Part shown: in pieces, positions 1-13,600 of the stretch
Numbering within the stretch: the stretch's first letter is position 1
How the letters are laid out: every line of letters starts with the position of its first letter
Source of the DNA: Glandiceps talaboti
Taxonomy: Eukaryota > Hemichordata > Enteropneusta > Spengelidae
DNA: 64,000 nt
Assembly (NCBI RefSeq): GCF_964340395.1
Contig: NC_135569.1
Location: 5,316,540 to 5,380,539 of the forward strand
Reading direction: 5' to 3'
Position numbers and translations under genes: made by a program
The notes under the pieces: generated by a model
Told to the model about the DNA's origin: nothing
The model's input: only the letters and a program-made list of their open reading frames with translations
The model's database searches: none

Positions 1-407
1 GCAGTTACCAAACCCTAGGCAATCAGCACTGTGTATAATATGTAAGAAACATATTAATTTCATAGATTATTGACAGGGGATATCAAATATAAACAAGTAC
101 ACAAAGGCTGTACACTGTTTGACATAAAAAAAACAACAACTAAATCTCAAACCTTTTATAAACTGTTTAGTCATTAATTGCATACAAGTATCATAGTCAT
201 TGTTATATTAACTTTACAATCATAAAAGCATTATTGTAAGAATGTCATCTGAACTGAAATAAACACAAAAGTGTTAAGTTATAGTATAAAACTTTCGACA
301 TTCTATATAGTCATAGACAGTTTTTTTAATTGTTTCAGTAGAATATTAGTCAACTATAGCACTAGTCTCACTTTGATCACATTCAAACCAAAATCACAAT
401 ATGTTCA

Positions 408-735
408 TGTCAAGCACATGGTGATCACATGCACAACCCATGTCACTCACATGGTGATCACATGTACAACTCCATATCACTCACATGGTGATCACATGTA
501 CAATCCATTTCACAAAGATGGTGGTTACATGTACAAGCCATGTCACTCACGTGGTGGTGGTGGTGGTGGTGGTGGTGGTGGTGGTCACATGTACAACTCA
601 TGTCAAGCACATGGTAATTACATGTACAACCCATATTGCTCATATGGTGATCACATATATACAACCTAGGTCACACATGATGATCACATGTTCAACACAT
701 GTCACTCACATGCTGATCACATGTTCCTCTTGATT
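408..735. repeat. 33-bp minisatellite with internal GGT expansion
   Basis: About ten imperfect units of roughly 33 bp follow the pattern catgtcactcacatggtgat then cacatgtacaacc. One unit has expanded into a pure (GGT)n run at about 550-586. The units contain partly self-complementary words (tgatcaca, acatgt). All three overlapping reading frames here encode only His/Thr/Cys-rich repeat peptides and are not genes. Confidence 0.85.
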
Positions 736-1108
736 CACCCACATGATCATCACTTTACACAAATGTCAAATCTAATGGTAAATCAAATTAGAAGATCACT
801 AATTTTCACAGTGCTTGTGTATTTATTTTACATTTTACTCTGCATGTTGTTTTTTGTACAAGTAAAATATAACATGTACTCTTGTTCTCATTTTGTATTG
901 TTTGAAGTAGGATAGAATAAATACTTACTTGTATTTCCAAAGATATATGCATTTTGTCGTGTGTTACTTTCCCTGAATGTGAATATTTCAACTTGGCAGC
1001 ATCAAAACAAAAGTCAACATAATTTTGTGCTATTTACATTTTACATGTCATAGCAGGGTTACATTATTTGTCTTCAGTTAAGACAATGTGTAAAATTTGT
1101 AAATTATT

Positions 1109-1382
1109 AAATTCCTGTAAGGCCTAACAAAAAAAAAATTGTGTGGTCAAGTCCGATAACTCTCAATTTTAGAATAGGTGGGGTAGGTCGATTTTTATTT
1201 TATTTTTTATATAAAGATATATATATATGGTTTTTCCCATGTCAGTTTTCGCATCCACTATAAACTATTTCTTGCGAGACTTCCCAATTTTTATTAATTT
1301 TTTTATGTTAAAAAAAGTTTAGGGTTGGCATGTAAAACTAGGTGGGGTTAGGTAACCGGAACCAAACCTTTTTTAGGCCAAA
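1109..1382. mobile_element. Inverted-repeat element, 'aggcc/tgtgtgg' family, copy 1
   Basis: The segment starts with taaggcctaacaaaaaaaaa, then ttgtgtggtcaagtccg, and ends in ccttttttaggcc. The same ends, in the opposite orientation and with a longer interior, occur at 25310-25700. A related copy ends at 2465. This looks like a short non-autonomous DNA transposon. Boundaries are approximate. Confidence 0.55.
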
Positions 1383-1589
1383 CTGAGCATCATGCTTAGC
1401 CTCCATAAAAGGCTGGACAGTGTACCTGTCAAGCATTTTCTCCACTCAGCCTGTGAGCTTTAATAGTAAGTCAAATTCAGTCATTTGACTTGCAAGAATA
1501 AGTAAAACATCTTTAAGTTGTATTTTTAACAAAAACTTAATTTACAAAACATAATATATCTAGGGCTTGATGTTTGGGAAATTAATTTT

Positions 1590-1682
1590 TGTAGACGGGA
1601 GGGTTCCCAGGTGAGACACAAATGATGATGACGCTCACCACAAGCGCCCTCTCGCGTCGTATGATTGATACGTTCATTCAAT
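1590..1682 (+). promoter_or_regulatory. Probable NOC2L promoter / 5'UTR
   Basis: This is the CpG-containing stretch directly before the first ATG (gcgccctctcgcgtcgtatg). No TATA box is evident. The assignment rests on position and base composition only. The first ATG lies in the context cattcaatATGG, with a favourable G at +4. Confidence 0.35.
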
Positions 1683-4600
1683 ATGGCGACGTCCAGCATG
1701 CAGAAACGGTAAGTGAATTTCTCGTGAAATGTCTAAATTATTCTTGATGTTCCCCATGTCAAGGGTAAAATTATCGAATTTGAATCATCAAAGGTTAACC
1801 AGCTGACTTTAAGTTAGTCGAAAGCCTATTCTTTTGTCAGATCGACACGTTGATCTTTCTCCACGTGGTGTTGTGTAGTACCACGGGCAGTGGCATTTAC
1901 ACACGTGTAATCCACCGGCCGCCATGCTCGCGAAATGAGAATGCATTAGAAAGGAGGTGTCTTGATACATTTTTTAGAAGCAAGTGAAGTGTTGATGTCA
2001 ATGAATTACCTCTCTACCTATCTATGTGTCAATAGCTATGGCAAATATGACATTAAAATAAAAAAATTAAAAGAACCCAAATTGTGGAAACTGCCCCTCT
2101 TTGCGCGATAATTTGCCACAGAGATCGTAGAAAGCTAGTCTAGTTCCTATAAAGCTTAGCTCTGGACTAGTTTTCTACGATCGCTGTTGTAAAAATGGGC
2201 TTACGAGGTCTCTTTGTCGTAATAAAGGTGTGGTTGTGGAAACTGATATCAACATAAACAGACAATATAAAACTGTTCTTCCAATCTGTAATGGCTGTAC
2301 ATATGATGGGAAGAAACTAAACACAGAGACCATATGGAAAACAATGGAAAACACAACTACCTGAACTAGACACTCACACATGACACACAAAAAAAACCCC
2401 TACCAACATGTACCCCACGTATTCTAAAGTTGACATCGAAACCACACAATTTGTTTTGTTAGGCCACATCACACATGTAGATTTGTTTGTTAGTAATAAT
2501 AAATATGTTTGAGTAAACATTTGATCGTTTCTGTTTTTCAAGAAAAATAAAGGATCTGAGTGTGGATGATTTCATGAAACATGGCATGGAATCCGATATA
2601 GACTCTTCAGATGACTCAACAGTGATTGAAACAAAGAAAATGAAAAAGACTAAAGTGAAGAAGGATGTCGGTGTAGACACAACAATAAAACAACAGAAAG
2701 TCAAGAAAACAAAAGCCAAGAAAACAAGTGCAATAGAGAAAGAAAATGTGGCTGAAAAAGTGACGGCCAAAAAGAAGAAGAAAAAGAAGATGGAGGTTGT
2801 TAAGAAAGATGAAGAGGATACTGAGGAGGAGGATGATGTTGCCATGGAGGATGTGGAAGATGATGATGATGAGTAAGTCTTTGAGTTTCATCACCATAGT
2901 TTTACCACCATCCCCCACTTATACATGCACACATGCATGCATGCAAATGCTCACTCACCCACCCACCCACCCACTCACTTGCTCACTCATTCACACACTC
3001 ACTAACTTGCTCGCTCACACACACTCACTCACTCAGTCAGTCACTAACTAACTCACTGAAACACTCGTACACCCTAGGGAGGGGGGGGGACAACACACCA
3101 GCCAATGTATAACAATATCTCTTCAGGATGCTCCCTTAGAAGTGTCTTTGGTACTGTACAACCTTTGGTTGGTTTAGGGTAGTGTTCTGTCTACTTTTTA
3201 CAGCATTCCTCCTCCAAACCATGATAACTCACTCTCTGTACAAGACAACTTTAGGTGATCAGAAACACACCAGCTTGTTGCCACTACAGGTCAAACTTCT
3301 CCCAGATTCATATTTCTTCATGGATTTTATAGCATTCATATTACATGTAGTAAGATTGAGTGTTGTACAAATGATGACAAGTTTATGACTGAAGAACACA
3401 ATTACAATGATGGTGTTTATTAGTAAACGTTCTGATGTACAACACCGCACATACATATCTGACATCCCTGGTTGAACATTATTTTTTATAAAACAAACTT
3501 TTTTTGCAATAAAGACTACAACAACACAAAATTCTGTGTGATTTTACAGAGAGAAATTGACTGCTGGGAAGAAACACAAAAAACAGATGGAAAGATTAAA
3601 AGAACATGATCCTGAATTTTATGCATTTTTAAAGCAAGAAGACAAGGATTTGTTAGACTTTGATCTGAGTGGATCCGATTATGATGATGAATCTGAAGAC
3701 GAGGAAGGTCCCATCCATGAAATACCTGACAAATTAAAGGTATGTGTATGTTGTAAAAAGTGTTGATGTCATGGGCAGTAAAGATGTATACATGTGTGTT
3801 CCACTGTCATTTTACTGGGTTTGCCCTCCAAAATCATAATAACCAATGACTTATAAATTCCTTTATAGTAGAGTATCTTTGCTATGGGCTATTGCATCAT
3901 GGGAGATAGCAGAAATAATGTACTCAATGGTTGAACACTGGATATTCATGACAGCTGTTTTACACTGATAAAACTACTCCCAGATTCATATTGCTTGACA
4001 TATTTGTAGTAAGACTTGGAGTGTTGTACATATGATGACAATTTTATGACTGAAGAACACAATTTATAATGATGGTGTTTATTAGTAAACGTTCTGATGT
4101 ACAACACACTAATACTTGCAACTAAGCTATATACTGATGTTTCGGAAAGCCTTGTTATGAGGGAAGGGAATATGCAAATTCTGACTTATCGAGGGGTATG
4201 TTTTACGTGTGTATAGTCCCGAAGTGTAAATCATGTAAAATAGTTGTGACCAACAGATGAATACTTACTTACATTTCGTCGATTGGAACCACACATGATG
4301 ACACTTTATACTATGAGCAAACCAAGTTGTACATGTTCCAACAAAAAATACAAGGTTTATAGCTGGTAATTCGATGACAACATGTGTTTAGTATCTATTG
4401 GTCAAAGTATATGGTTGTCGGTGGCCGAGCAGTTAGCTTCTACCCCTCTTACCTCTGCAGTCTGGGTTCGCATCTGCCAGGCGTTGACTGGGTTTGAGTA
4501 AAATTTAACCAGGTCTGTATGTAAGAAGTGTGATGCTCAGTTTGACCCTGCCAAACAACGCAGGTTTTCCCTAGGTACACCGATTTCCTCCTGCTCCTTC

Positions 4601-7600
4601 AACACAAGGGCACTAGGGTGCTACTCTTGTGGTGACCATTCAACAAATTTCCAAATTTATTTGGATGAAGAAAGATTATTATTATGATTATTAAATGACC
4701 AGTCTTCTATTAAATTCTCTTTTTCATTTTCTCAGGATGCTGGTGATGATGATGATGACAGTGAATTTGAAGGTGAGGATGGAGACAATGATGCCATGGA
4801 AACCACAAAAGGGAAAACAAAACATACCAGTATTGTGACATTAAAGATGGTTGCTACTTGGAAAGAAACCCTTGAGGTAAGTGTCTTTGGAGCAGGATGG
4901 CTTTTTGAAGAAAAAAAATGTTTTTACATGTAAAGTTTGAACCAAAGAGAAAGACTATAAAATTTAGACAAGACTCAAAAAATGAATTTTCCATCGAGCT
5001 AGGGAGTTTGGGTTAGGGTTATGTTAGAGTATTGATATGGCAGGACTCCTTAACTTATCACAGATTGTATCATTTTCAATGAGCAGACACTGTTCTGTTT
5101 TTGTCCATTGTTGAAGTAGTTTTCCTGCTACCTTTATCATACAAAAAGCCAGTTTCCTCTTTTGAATTGTGTTGGAAAGTCGTCTCTGAAATGTAACTGT
5201 CAGATTAAAATCAAGAAAGGAAAAGTAAGAATGTTGTACAAATGATGATAATTTATTGTTCTGAAGAACACAATTTAAAAAAAGTGTTGAACAGTAAAGT
5301 AAACGTTCTGATGTACAACAAAAATATGATAAACGGTAACCATGGCTGCAACTAAAGCAGCAAGTTTTTGACTGACTTATACTTATGAATATGATACAAA
5401 TCTTTAGCAACAATGACTGCACACATAGCAACACCACCAAGAGTGTCATACAAAAATCTCAACAACAATCTCAGCAACATGACCTCACCCAAAATCACCA
5501 GCAAAAACGACCTCTCCCATAGCAACTTCCAAGGTATTTAAATTCCCAGCAGCAATGACCTCACCCACAGCAACTCTCAAAGTATCTTAAAATCCCCCCC
5601 CCCCCCCAGGAACAATGCACTTATCCATAGCAACTCCAAAGGTATTTTAAAATCCTTAGAAGCAGTAACTCTATCCATAGCAAATGCTAACTAGAATGTC
5701 GTATGTTTGATTCTCTACAGGAAAATCACTCTCTGCATACATTACTTGAAGCCATGAAGGCATTTAAGTCAGCTGTACAGCAAACTGGAAGACAAGAAAG
5801 CCAAGATTCTGGCAAATACAAAGTGGAAGGTAGTCAAGGTGAGCCATTTGGTTTCCTAGCAACAACATCCATGTGATCTACTGTATCATAGCAACATATA
5901 GTAAATACAAAAAACATCACTTAAGTGATAAGCTACTGACTTCTATATCTTTTACATTTTTAAAGGGTACAAATAATCCACATATGAATTAAGTTCTAAA
6001 AGTGTTGACATTTTTTGTTTCCTCTCCATAACAGCGTTTAATGCTATTGTATCACTATGTGTACGAGAGGTACCTATCACACTGCTAGCTGTACTTGGTC
6101 TCAAAGATAATAAACAAAAGAAGTAAGTTAATATCAACTTGTTTGTAGGTTTATTAAAATCAAAAAGAATACTTTTGTCAAACTTTCGATACACATTTGG
6201 GCTCAATTGCTTTGTTTACCTCAGTTTCCTTTGTACATTGTATATGTTGTCGTTTGTTTTCGATTTGCTCTACTATTTTCCAAAGGACCAGAAACTAGCT
6301 ATCAAATGGCAAAGTTTGGAGACAATTAAAGAAATTTTTCCAGGGGGCACAACCCTAACTCTTAGACATTCCACTGCAATTAATTTCTTAACATTTCATA
6401 TTGTTTGTAGGTTTGTGTTACCCTCCTCCAGTAAGAAGTGGTTCCGGGTACAAAACAGCATAAAGTCTTACCTGACAGATGTCATACAGGTAAGAAGTTG
6501 TTCTGGGCTGTGTCTTGGCACTGAAATGTCTGTCGATAAAATGTAAAATGACTCTTCTGCCATGGATTTGTTGTTTCGCATTAGAATACTTGACCAAGAA
6601 ATCTAATTTGCAGTGAGAGCGAGAAGGTCTAAAAAATGGTGTGGTGTCACCAGGAACAGGGCGACTTGTCTTGCTGTCAGTCTAAAGCTGAATTTAAATC
6701 AACATACTGAACCCTGTCAATAATGATGTAAACTTATAAAATCACTGTAATTAACACCCTCTTTGTCTTTTTTCCAGTTATTAACCCAGCTAGCCGAACC
6801 CAATATCGTGTCTGTTATTCTACGTCATATACATGTACTAGTACCATACTATGCATGTTTTCCAAAGTTAGCCAAGTACTTGGTCAAGGTTAGTGTCATA
6901 TCTTTGTAATTCTTTGCTGTTTTCTAATGGTATTGTTTGTGAACTGGGTCAGAATTCTGCTCTAGTAAATTATGCTTTGGTGACTGAAATATCTGTTTGT
7001 TGGGTACTTGATTTTTCTAGTTATGCATGATGATATCATGTGATGTGTCGATTTTGTCCACCTATGTGGCCTAAGCCTGGGGCAGAGGGGGAGGGGTTAC
7101 TCCCCAAAGGCCTATGCCACTATATATAAACTTAAAAGGATCCAAAGTTTTCACGTAGGATATGAACAGTCCGTCGTCTGTAAACAATACCCTGTTTTGA
7201 TTTCTATCTGACAGTATGTGAGTGTCTTTGATTGACTGATTTATTGATCTTTTTTTTCATTCCTTCTAGAAATTGGTGACATTGTGGGGTTCAGGAGAGG
7301 AGACAGTCAGAGTGTTAGCGTTTCTATCAATCTACAGAATAGCATTCAATTTACAAGATTTGTTACTAGAGGTCTGTTTGAAGGTAAGATTACGATAAAC
7401 TCTATAAAGAGTGCCCTCTATGTACTAGATTGAAAGATTCATCATTCTTGATGTTTATGTTAAAGGGGAACACTACTTCAAGAAGTAAAGGCATTTTCAT
7501 AAACTTTATGTTCAGGAAACTCATTTCATGATTTCACTTTACATTTTGTGTGATTATCATGGAACAACAAATTGAAACTCTTTTTTACCTTCATTGTTCT

Positions 7601-10600
7601 CATAGGGGTCCACTGATGCATCATGGAACTTAGCAGACATACATATATATCAGATGAACACTGAATATTCATGCAAAATTTTTATTTAAGGAATTCGCTG
7701 GGAACTTCGGGTTGAATTTCTTAAATGGGACTAACTTGTAAGTCCCAACAGGTGGGGAGGGGGAGGCTACGAAGTTGAATATCTGTTGACGATCTGTCTG
7801 TGCATGTGAAAGTCTTTGTCTATCCATATTGCCAACAAAATAACAAGTCAAGACAATTTTACAAACTTGGCCATGACACTTGCCTGCCTGTACACGTCCC
7901 TTTGTTCCACAGTCTTCACATATGCAGCAGACAGCTTTCAAGTCAGACATTGACCTTTGACCTTGACCTTCCTTGTTTTATAGAATGAGTGTAAATTTTG
8001 ATATGTTTATTTCATTTCAGCAAATGTACATGGGATATGTACGAAACTGTAAATTTACTTCTCCCAACGTCTTACCAATGATCAATTTCATGCAAAGATC
8101 TCTGACTGAAATGTTTGCCATCGATACACACGTCACTTACCAACATGCATTTGTATACATCAGACAACTTGCCATCCATCTCAGAAATGCCATCACCACA
8201 AAGAAGAAGGTAAGGAACGGGTACAAGTTAATTATGAAGGTTATAATGCATAAGCAGTTCGATGTTGTTAAAAGGGAAACATCACTCCAGGAAGTAAAAG
8301 TATATTAATAAGCTTTGGGTTCTGGAGAGTCATTTCACAATTTAATATCACAGAAGTTTTGCATGATTACCAAGAAACATCAAACTAAAACTTTTTTTAC
8401 CGCCATCGTTCTTGCCTTGGTCCGTGGTTCATTTGTGTCAGCAGACATACATATATATTAGATGGACACTGAATATTCATGACTCCTAAGTGATTATTAC
8501 CTTCAGAAAAGTCATGAATATTCAGTGTTCTTCTAATAATTATGTATGTCTGCTCATACTCATAAGGTAACAGTGTACCACTGCAGGAACAATGAAGGTG
8601 ACAGAAGTTTCAACTTGGTGTTTCTTGGCAACTGAGAAAAATTATGTGATGTGAAGTCATAAAATGGGTCTCCAGAAAAAGTTGATGAAAATTTCTTTTC
8701 TTTTCTTGCCTTCCCCTTTAACTATGTATGATAAACACTGAGTGTCCAGAGCATTCTTTAGGAAGTTACTGATACATGTATGTTAAAATACTAGTGTTAG
8801 TTTGTGGCTTTCTTGTAAAGCTTTTCACAAGTACGACAGCCATTGTCGAATATTGGACTTTAGTTTGTTAACATATTTTCTTGTATGCTAGTTTACATTT
8901 CAAAAAGATTTCAGATTGTATTTTGATATAGGAATACTTGTTCCATTTTCATTGTACCTTTCATACAAGGATACCTATCAAAAAGTGTACAAATTTTAAT
9001 TTGTGTTAAATTTTGCCGACCATTTTCGATACTATATTTTTTTCATATTTTTACCCATAATTCATTGACTTTCCAACAGGATGCATACCAAGCAGTATAC
9101 AACTGGCAATATATACATTGTATATATTTATGGTGTCGTATGCTGAGTACGTTACACCCTAACGATACACTACAGCCATTGGTGTACCCACTAGTACAAA
9201 TCACTATAGGAGTCACCAAGTAAGTGAAATACAATGAAAATCAACATACCTGCAACATCTAATTGCCACAGTTGTTATTGTATCTTTATAGTCATCACCA
9301 GAGTAACAGTCAGTTACAATGAAAATCAACATACCTACAACATCTAACTTCTACAGTTATTCTACCCTATAGTCATCACCAGGGCAACAGTCAGTTACAA
9401 TGAAAATCAACCTACCTACAACATCTAATTTCTACAGTTATTCTACCCTATAGTCATCACCAGGGCAACAGTCAGTTACAATGAAAATCAACATACCTAC
9501 AACATCTAACTTCTACAGTTATTCTACTCTAGTCATCACCAGGGTAACAGTCAATTACAATGAAAATCAACATACCTACAACATCTAATTTCTACAGTTG
9601 TTATTCTATCCTATAGTCATCAGCAATTTTACTGTCTGTACACAGTAGTAGTGTATTTGATAACAGTGTCTTGTTTATCAATATTTAGGTCTTATATCAT
9701 GACCAAAGTTCTAATTACTTATGAGTAATAATAATACTAATGTTTTGCCTGTTCAGGTCGACAGACTTTGTGAATACATTCTCAGTACAGTTTGTCAAAA
9801 TGACTCCCTAATATAATGGTTTCAATGTTGGATTGTTTCTTCTGTTCAGGACCAATTTTTCTACAGCTCTCCAAGACGACTGTTTTAATACTTATCAAAC
9901 TTTAATCATTATTGAACATTGGCCTTTAAACATTACAAGTTTCATAACTGTACATTTTATGTTTTGATAATTTATGCATATTTCAGTTTTTGAAATAATA
10001 ACTTGTGTCATACCGTGCACATTCTACATTAAGTACATAATTGATGTGTATATTTTGTGTTTTTTTCATCACCATCAGATTAATTCCAGCACCTAGATTT
10101 TATCCACTAAGATTTCACTGTCTCCGTGCTCTCAACCTTTTATCAGAAGCAACCGGCACATTTATACCAATACTGCCATTTCTGTTGGAGGTGAGTAAAT
10201 ACTCAGACCAGACTGTTAGATTTGGTTATTTTGGTTGTATAGCATAAAGTTGCACTAGCTGTAACTGAAGTATTATTGTTTTCATACAGACAACCATAAA
10301 TATATTCACTGAAAATTGTTAAAATACCAATAATTAGACATTGTACACATCAATTAGAGCTCTATTTTATCTATAATCAGTATAGTAATAAGTTGAAATC
10401 ATGATTCAGTGGGGGTCTAATTTTTGGGTACGGACCTACAAATCAATGTGATTGGATGTATTGCACCTGCACCGATGGTCCAGTGTGCCCTCTAATGATA
10501 GGCAAATTTTGTTGTTGTTGAGTCAAAATGATAAAAGCTGGGATTTCTTGTGCGTCACCAGATAGTAAGAGATAGGGGAACACCAAATATTGGTGTGTCA

Positions 10601-13600
10601 CTAGAAATTGTGTGTGTCAGTGGCACGTCAAATTAACTAAGAGGGCACACTGCATCATACTATGCATACTACTATACAAATATGTTTACCCTCATGTGAT
10701 ACTGTGCTGGTTGTATGATATTATGATTAATGAATGCCCTTGTTATCTCTCACAACAGGTCTTTGAACAAACTGAGTGGAACAAAAAGCACAGCACTGTC
10801 AGTTTTAAACCTCTCAACTTTGCAGTTATACTCAAATTATCCAAGTCCCAGTTACATGAAAGAGGCTTTAAGGTAAATCAAAATGTATTAACATGAGCTG
10901 GCCTCTTTACGTAATAACTCACATTCAAAAACTAATGTTGAAGTTTCCTGGCATTTCATGGACACATAAAGAGGCCATAAAACTGTTCATATCAAAGGAT
11001 GAAGTTAAATACACCTCTCTGTACTTCCAACATTATGTGTGTGTGTGTGTGTGTAGTAAATCCAATTCATTTTGAAACTTTCCCTGTTTGCAACAAGTTC
11101 TGCTTGTTACTGCTTGCATGTCAACAGTTGTATCATTGTTTATCTTACTGTAAGCAAGTTTTCAGTCCAAAGTGATGTAAAATTAAAGTCAATTTTTTTT
11201 CTCTATAGGATGGTTTAATAGACCAGTTGTATGATTTATTGTTAGAGCATCTTAATATCCACAGTCACTGCATAGGATTTCCAGAGTTAGCATTGCCACT
11301 CATTCTGGAGGTGAGGACTATTTTATACTATGTCAACAATTTTTGTGCACTATGTCATCAATTTGTGGGTGTATAGAAATCAATGTCATGCTTACTGATC
11401 ATTCTCTGTCATCAATTTATGTGCACTATGTCATCAATTTGTGGGTATATAGAAATCAATGTCATGCTGACTGATCATTCTCTTCAAGTCATATCATATG
11501 TTCTATGTCATCAATTTATGTGCACTATGTCATCAGTTTGGGGGTATACATGTATTGAAATAAATCATGTTCTTACTGTATCTTCTGTCTCTATTAATAC
11601 AGGTGAAATCCTTTTTAAAAATGTGTAAAGTCAGCAATTACTGTCGTCAAATGAAGCAGCTGTTAGACAAAATTCAAGAAAATTGTAATGTGATCAATAA
11701 AAGAAGAGATGCCACATCAATTCATCTTAGTCACGAAAAAGAAGTGGTAAGAAAAAAAGTTATATGAATGTTGTCTCATCACCATTGTTTCAACCATGGC
11801 CTAAATTCAAGTTAACAGGACAGTTTTAAGACAATGAAATTGTGCATACACTTGTTAACCAATGAAACTGTCTGCAATCTTGTTAACCATCAATGAAACT
11901 GTCTGCAATCTTGTTAACCACCAATGTTTGGGTCAGTCGGGTAATGAGAAACAAAAAAAAATAGGGTCACCCCAATAATGACATGCTGTGGAGAAAACCT
12001 GCCACACAGAAAACATAACTTTATTTTACTCTTGCTTTATGTTTAACAATATTGATCAGTTGAATCTGATAGACAGGCAATGTTCTCCCTGAAAAATGTA
12101 ACAAGGTCCCTAAGCCCCATTCTCGCAAACCAGAGTTATAATTTCTTCCGCTACACCTCGAAATAAAAGTAGCGACCGGCTTTTTAAGAACAGTACGTAA
12201 AACGGTCATGGTTTGCAACTATGCTAAGCCCTCTCGCAATAAATCACTTCATTTTAAGCAACAATGACGTCCATGTAACAGCCACAGGACCCAAGATATT
12301 CCCTGCCTGCTCTTTAACTAGTAAGTGATGGTTTAACTGATCACTTAGTCTTCTTGTGAAAAACCTTCCTGAGAAAATATTATGCACTTATTTTTATTTT
12401 CTAATGTTCAGAAGTATTGGATTTTACACATTTTATTTTTGTACCCTCAGCAAGCCTGGGAAATTCAAAGTAAACAGCAGGGAACACCTATAAGCCAATT
12501 GTACAAAACATACAAGAAACTCCGAGAAAAGGAAATTATACACGAAGAAGCTGGAAAGGACAGGGTAAGTAGAACCTGTCAACCCTATAATCATAGAGTT
12601 GTTTCTTTCATCTTGTGGAGAACAATTGAAATTGAGCCAAACTATTGGGATGGTGGGGTGAATAGGTTTGTAGAAGAAGGGTTCAAATGTTATTGCACTA
12701 ATGTAAGGTATATCAACCGTACCGTTGTACAGTGGTTCCCTCCACCTAATGGAAAGCAATTCAAGGTGAGATATACTATAGGGATAGTGGGGGTGAACAG
12801 GGTCATAGAGGGAAGAGTTCAAATGTTATTGTACAAGAGTAAGGTATGCCAGCCCTGCAATCTTGTGGAGGTTCCTCCTGCCCTGAATGTAGTGGTCCAA
12901 GAGAAATAATCAGTCATTACACAACAATTAAGGTCAAATCTTAAGATCTTAAAAGAAAGCTTGCATCTGATTATGTTGGTTTGGACACTTGAATTGAGTT
13001 TGCATCTAATTATGTTGGTTTGGACACTTGAATTGAGTTTACATCTGATTATGTTGGTTTGGACGCTTGAATTGAGTTTGCATCCGATTATGTTGGTTTG
13101 GACGCTTGAATTGAGTTTGCATCCGATTATGTTCGTTTGGACGCTTGAATTGAGTTTGCATCTGATTATGTTGGTTTGGACACTTGAATTGAGTTTACAT
13201 CTGATTATGTTGGTTTGGACGCTTGAATTGAGTTTGCATCTAATTATGTTGGTTTGGACACTTGAATACGCCGTATTCCGGTTATCGAAGAAGCCCCGAA
13301 AAGATAAAAGATATGATTGTTTGGCCACTAGGGGCGCTGTTTTAGAACCGGAAGTGAGGGCCAGAATTGTAGAGCATTGTTGCAAAACATAGAGTCTATA
13401 GGCATCGTAACCACTGACTAAAGATTTTCTGTCATTCCCCGTAACTTTACGCTATAATATTGCATTATCGCCCATCAAATAACGAAATAGCAAATTAACC
13501 TCTTGTTCTCCTAATATTTCGCGTAAGTTTGGCTCTGCAATTCGACCGTGAGGAAAACCCAAAAGTAGCAACATTTTGAAACGGGTAGTACACTGACATC

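Larger units (their letters stand above)
1..1682. other. Intergenic region upstream of NOC2L
   Basis: No exon with plausible splice sites or a recognisable protein was seen. The stretch is AT-rich. It holds a 33-bp minisatellite (about 408-735) and an inverted-repeat element copy (about 1109-1382), both listed separately. The last 100 bases before the NOC2L start codon contain several CpG dinucleotides, unlike the rest, which fits a promoter. Confidence 0.6.

Noticed and set aside
2459-2918. Two - strand ORFs of 100-128 residues
   Set aside because: Antisense to NOC2L exon 2, whose Lys/Glu-rich codons give Ser/Phe-rich shadows.
4415-4490. Possible tRNA gene
   Set aside because: B box has a mismatch at the invariant A, no paired acceptor stem, and a SINE body follows.
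12819-13392. Overlapping long open frames on both strands with 13-residue repeats
   Set aside because: They are translations of the 39-bp stop-free minisatellite; no start context, splice sites or family resemblance.
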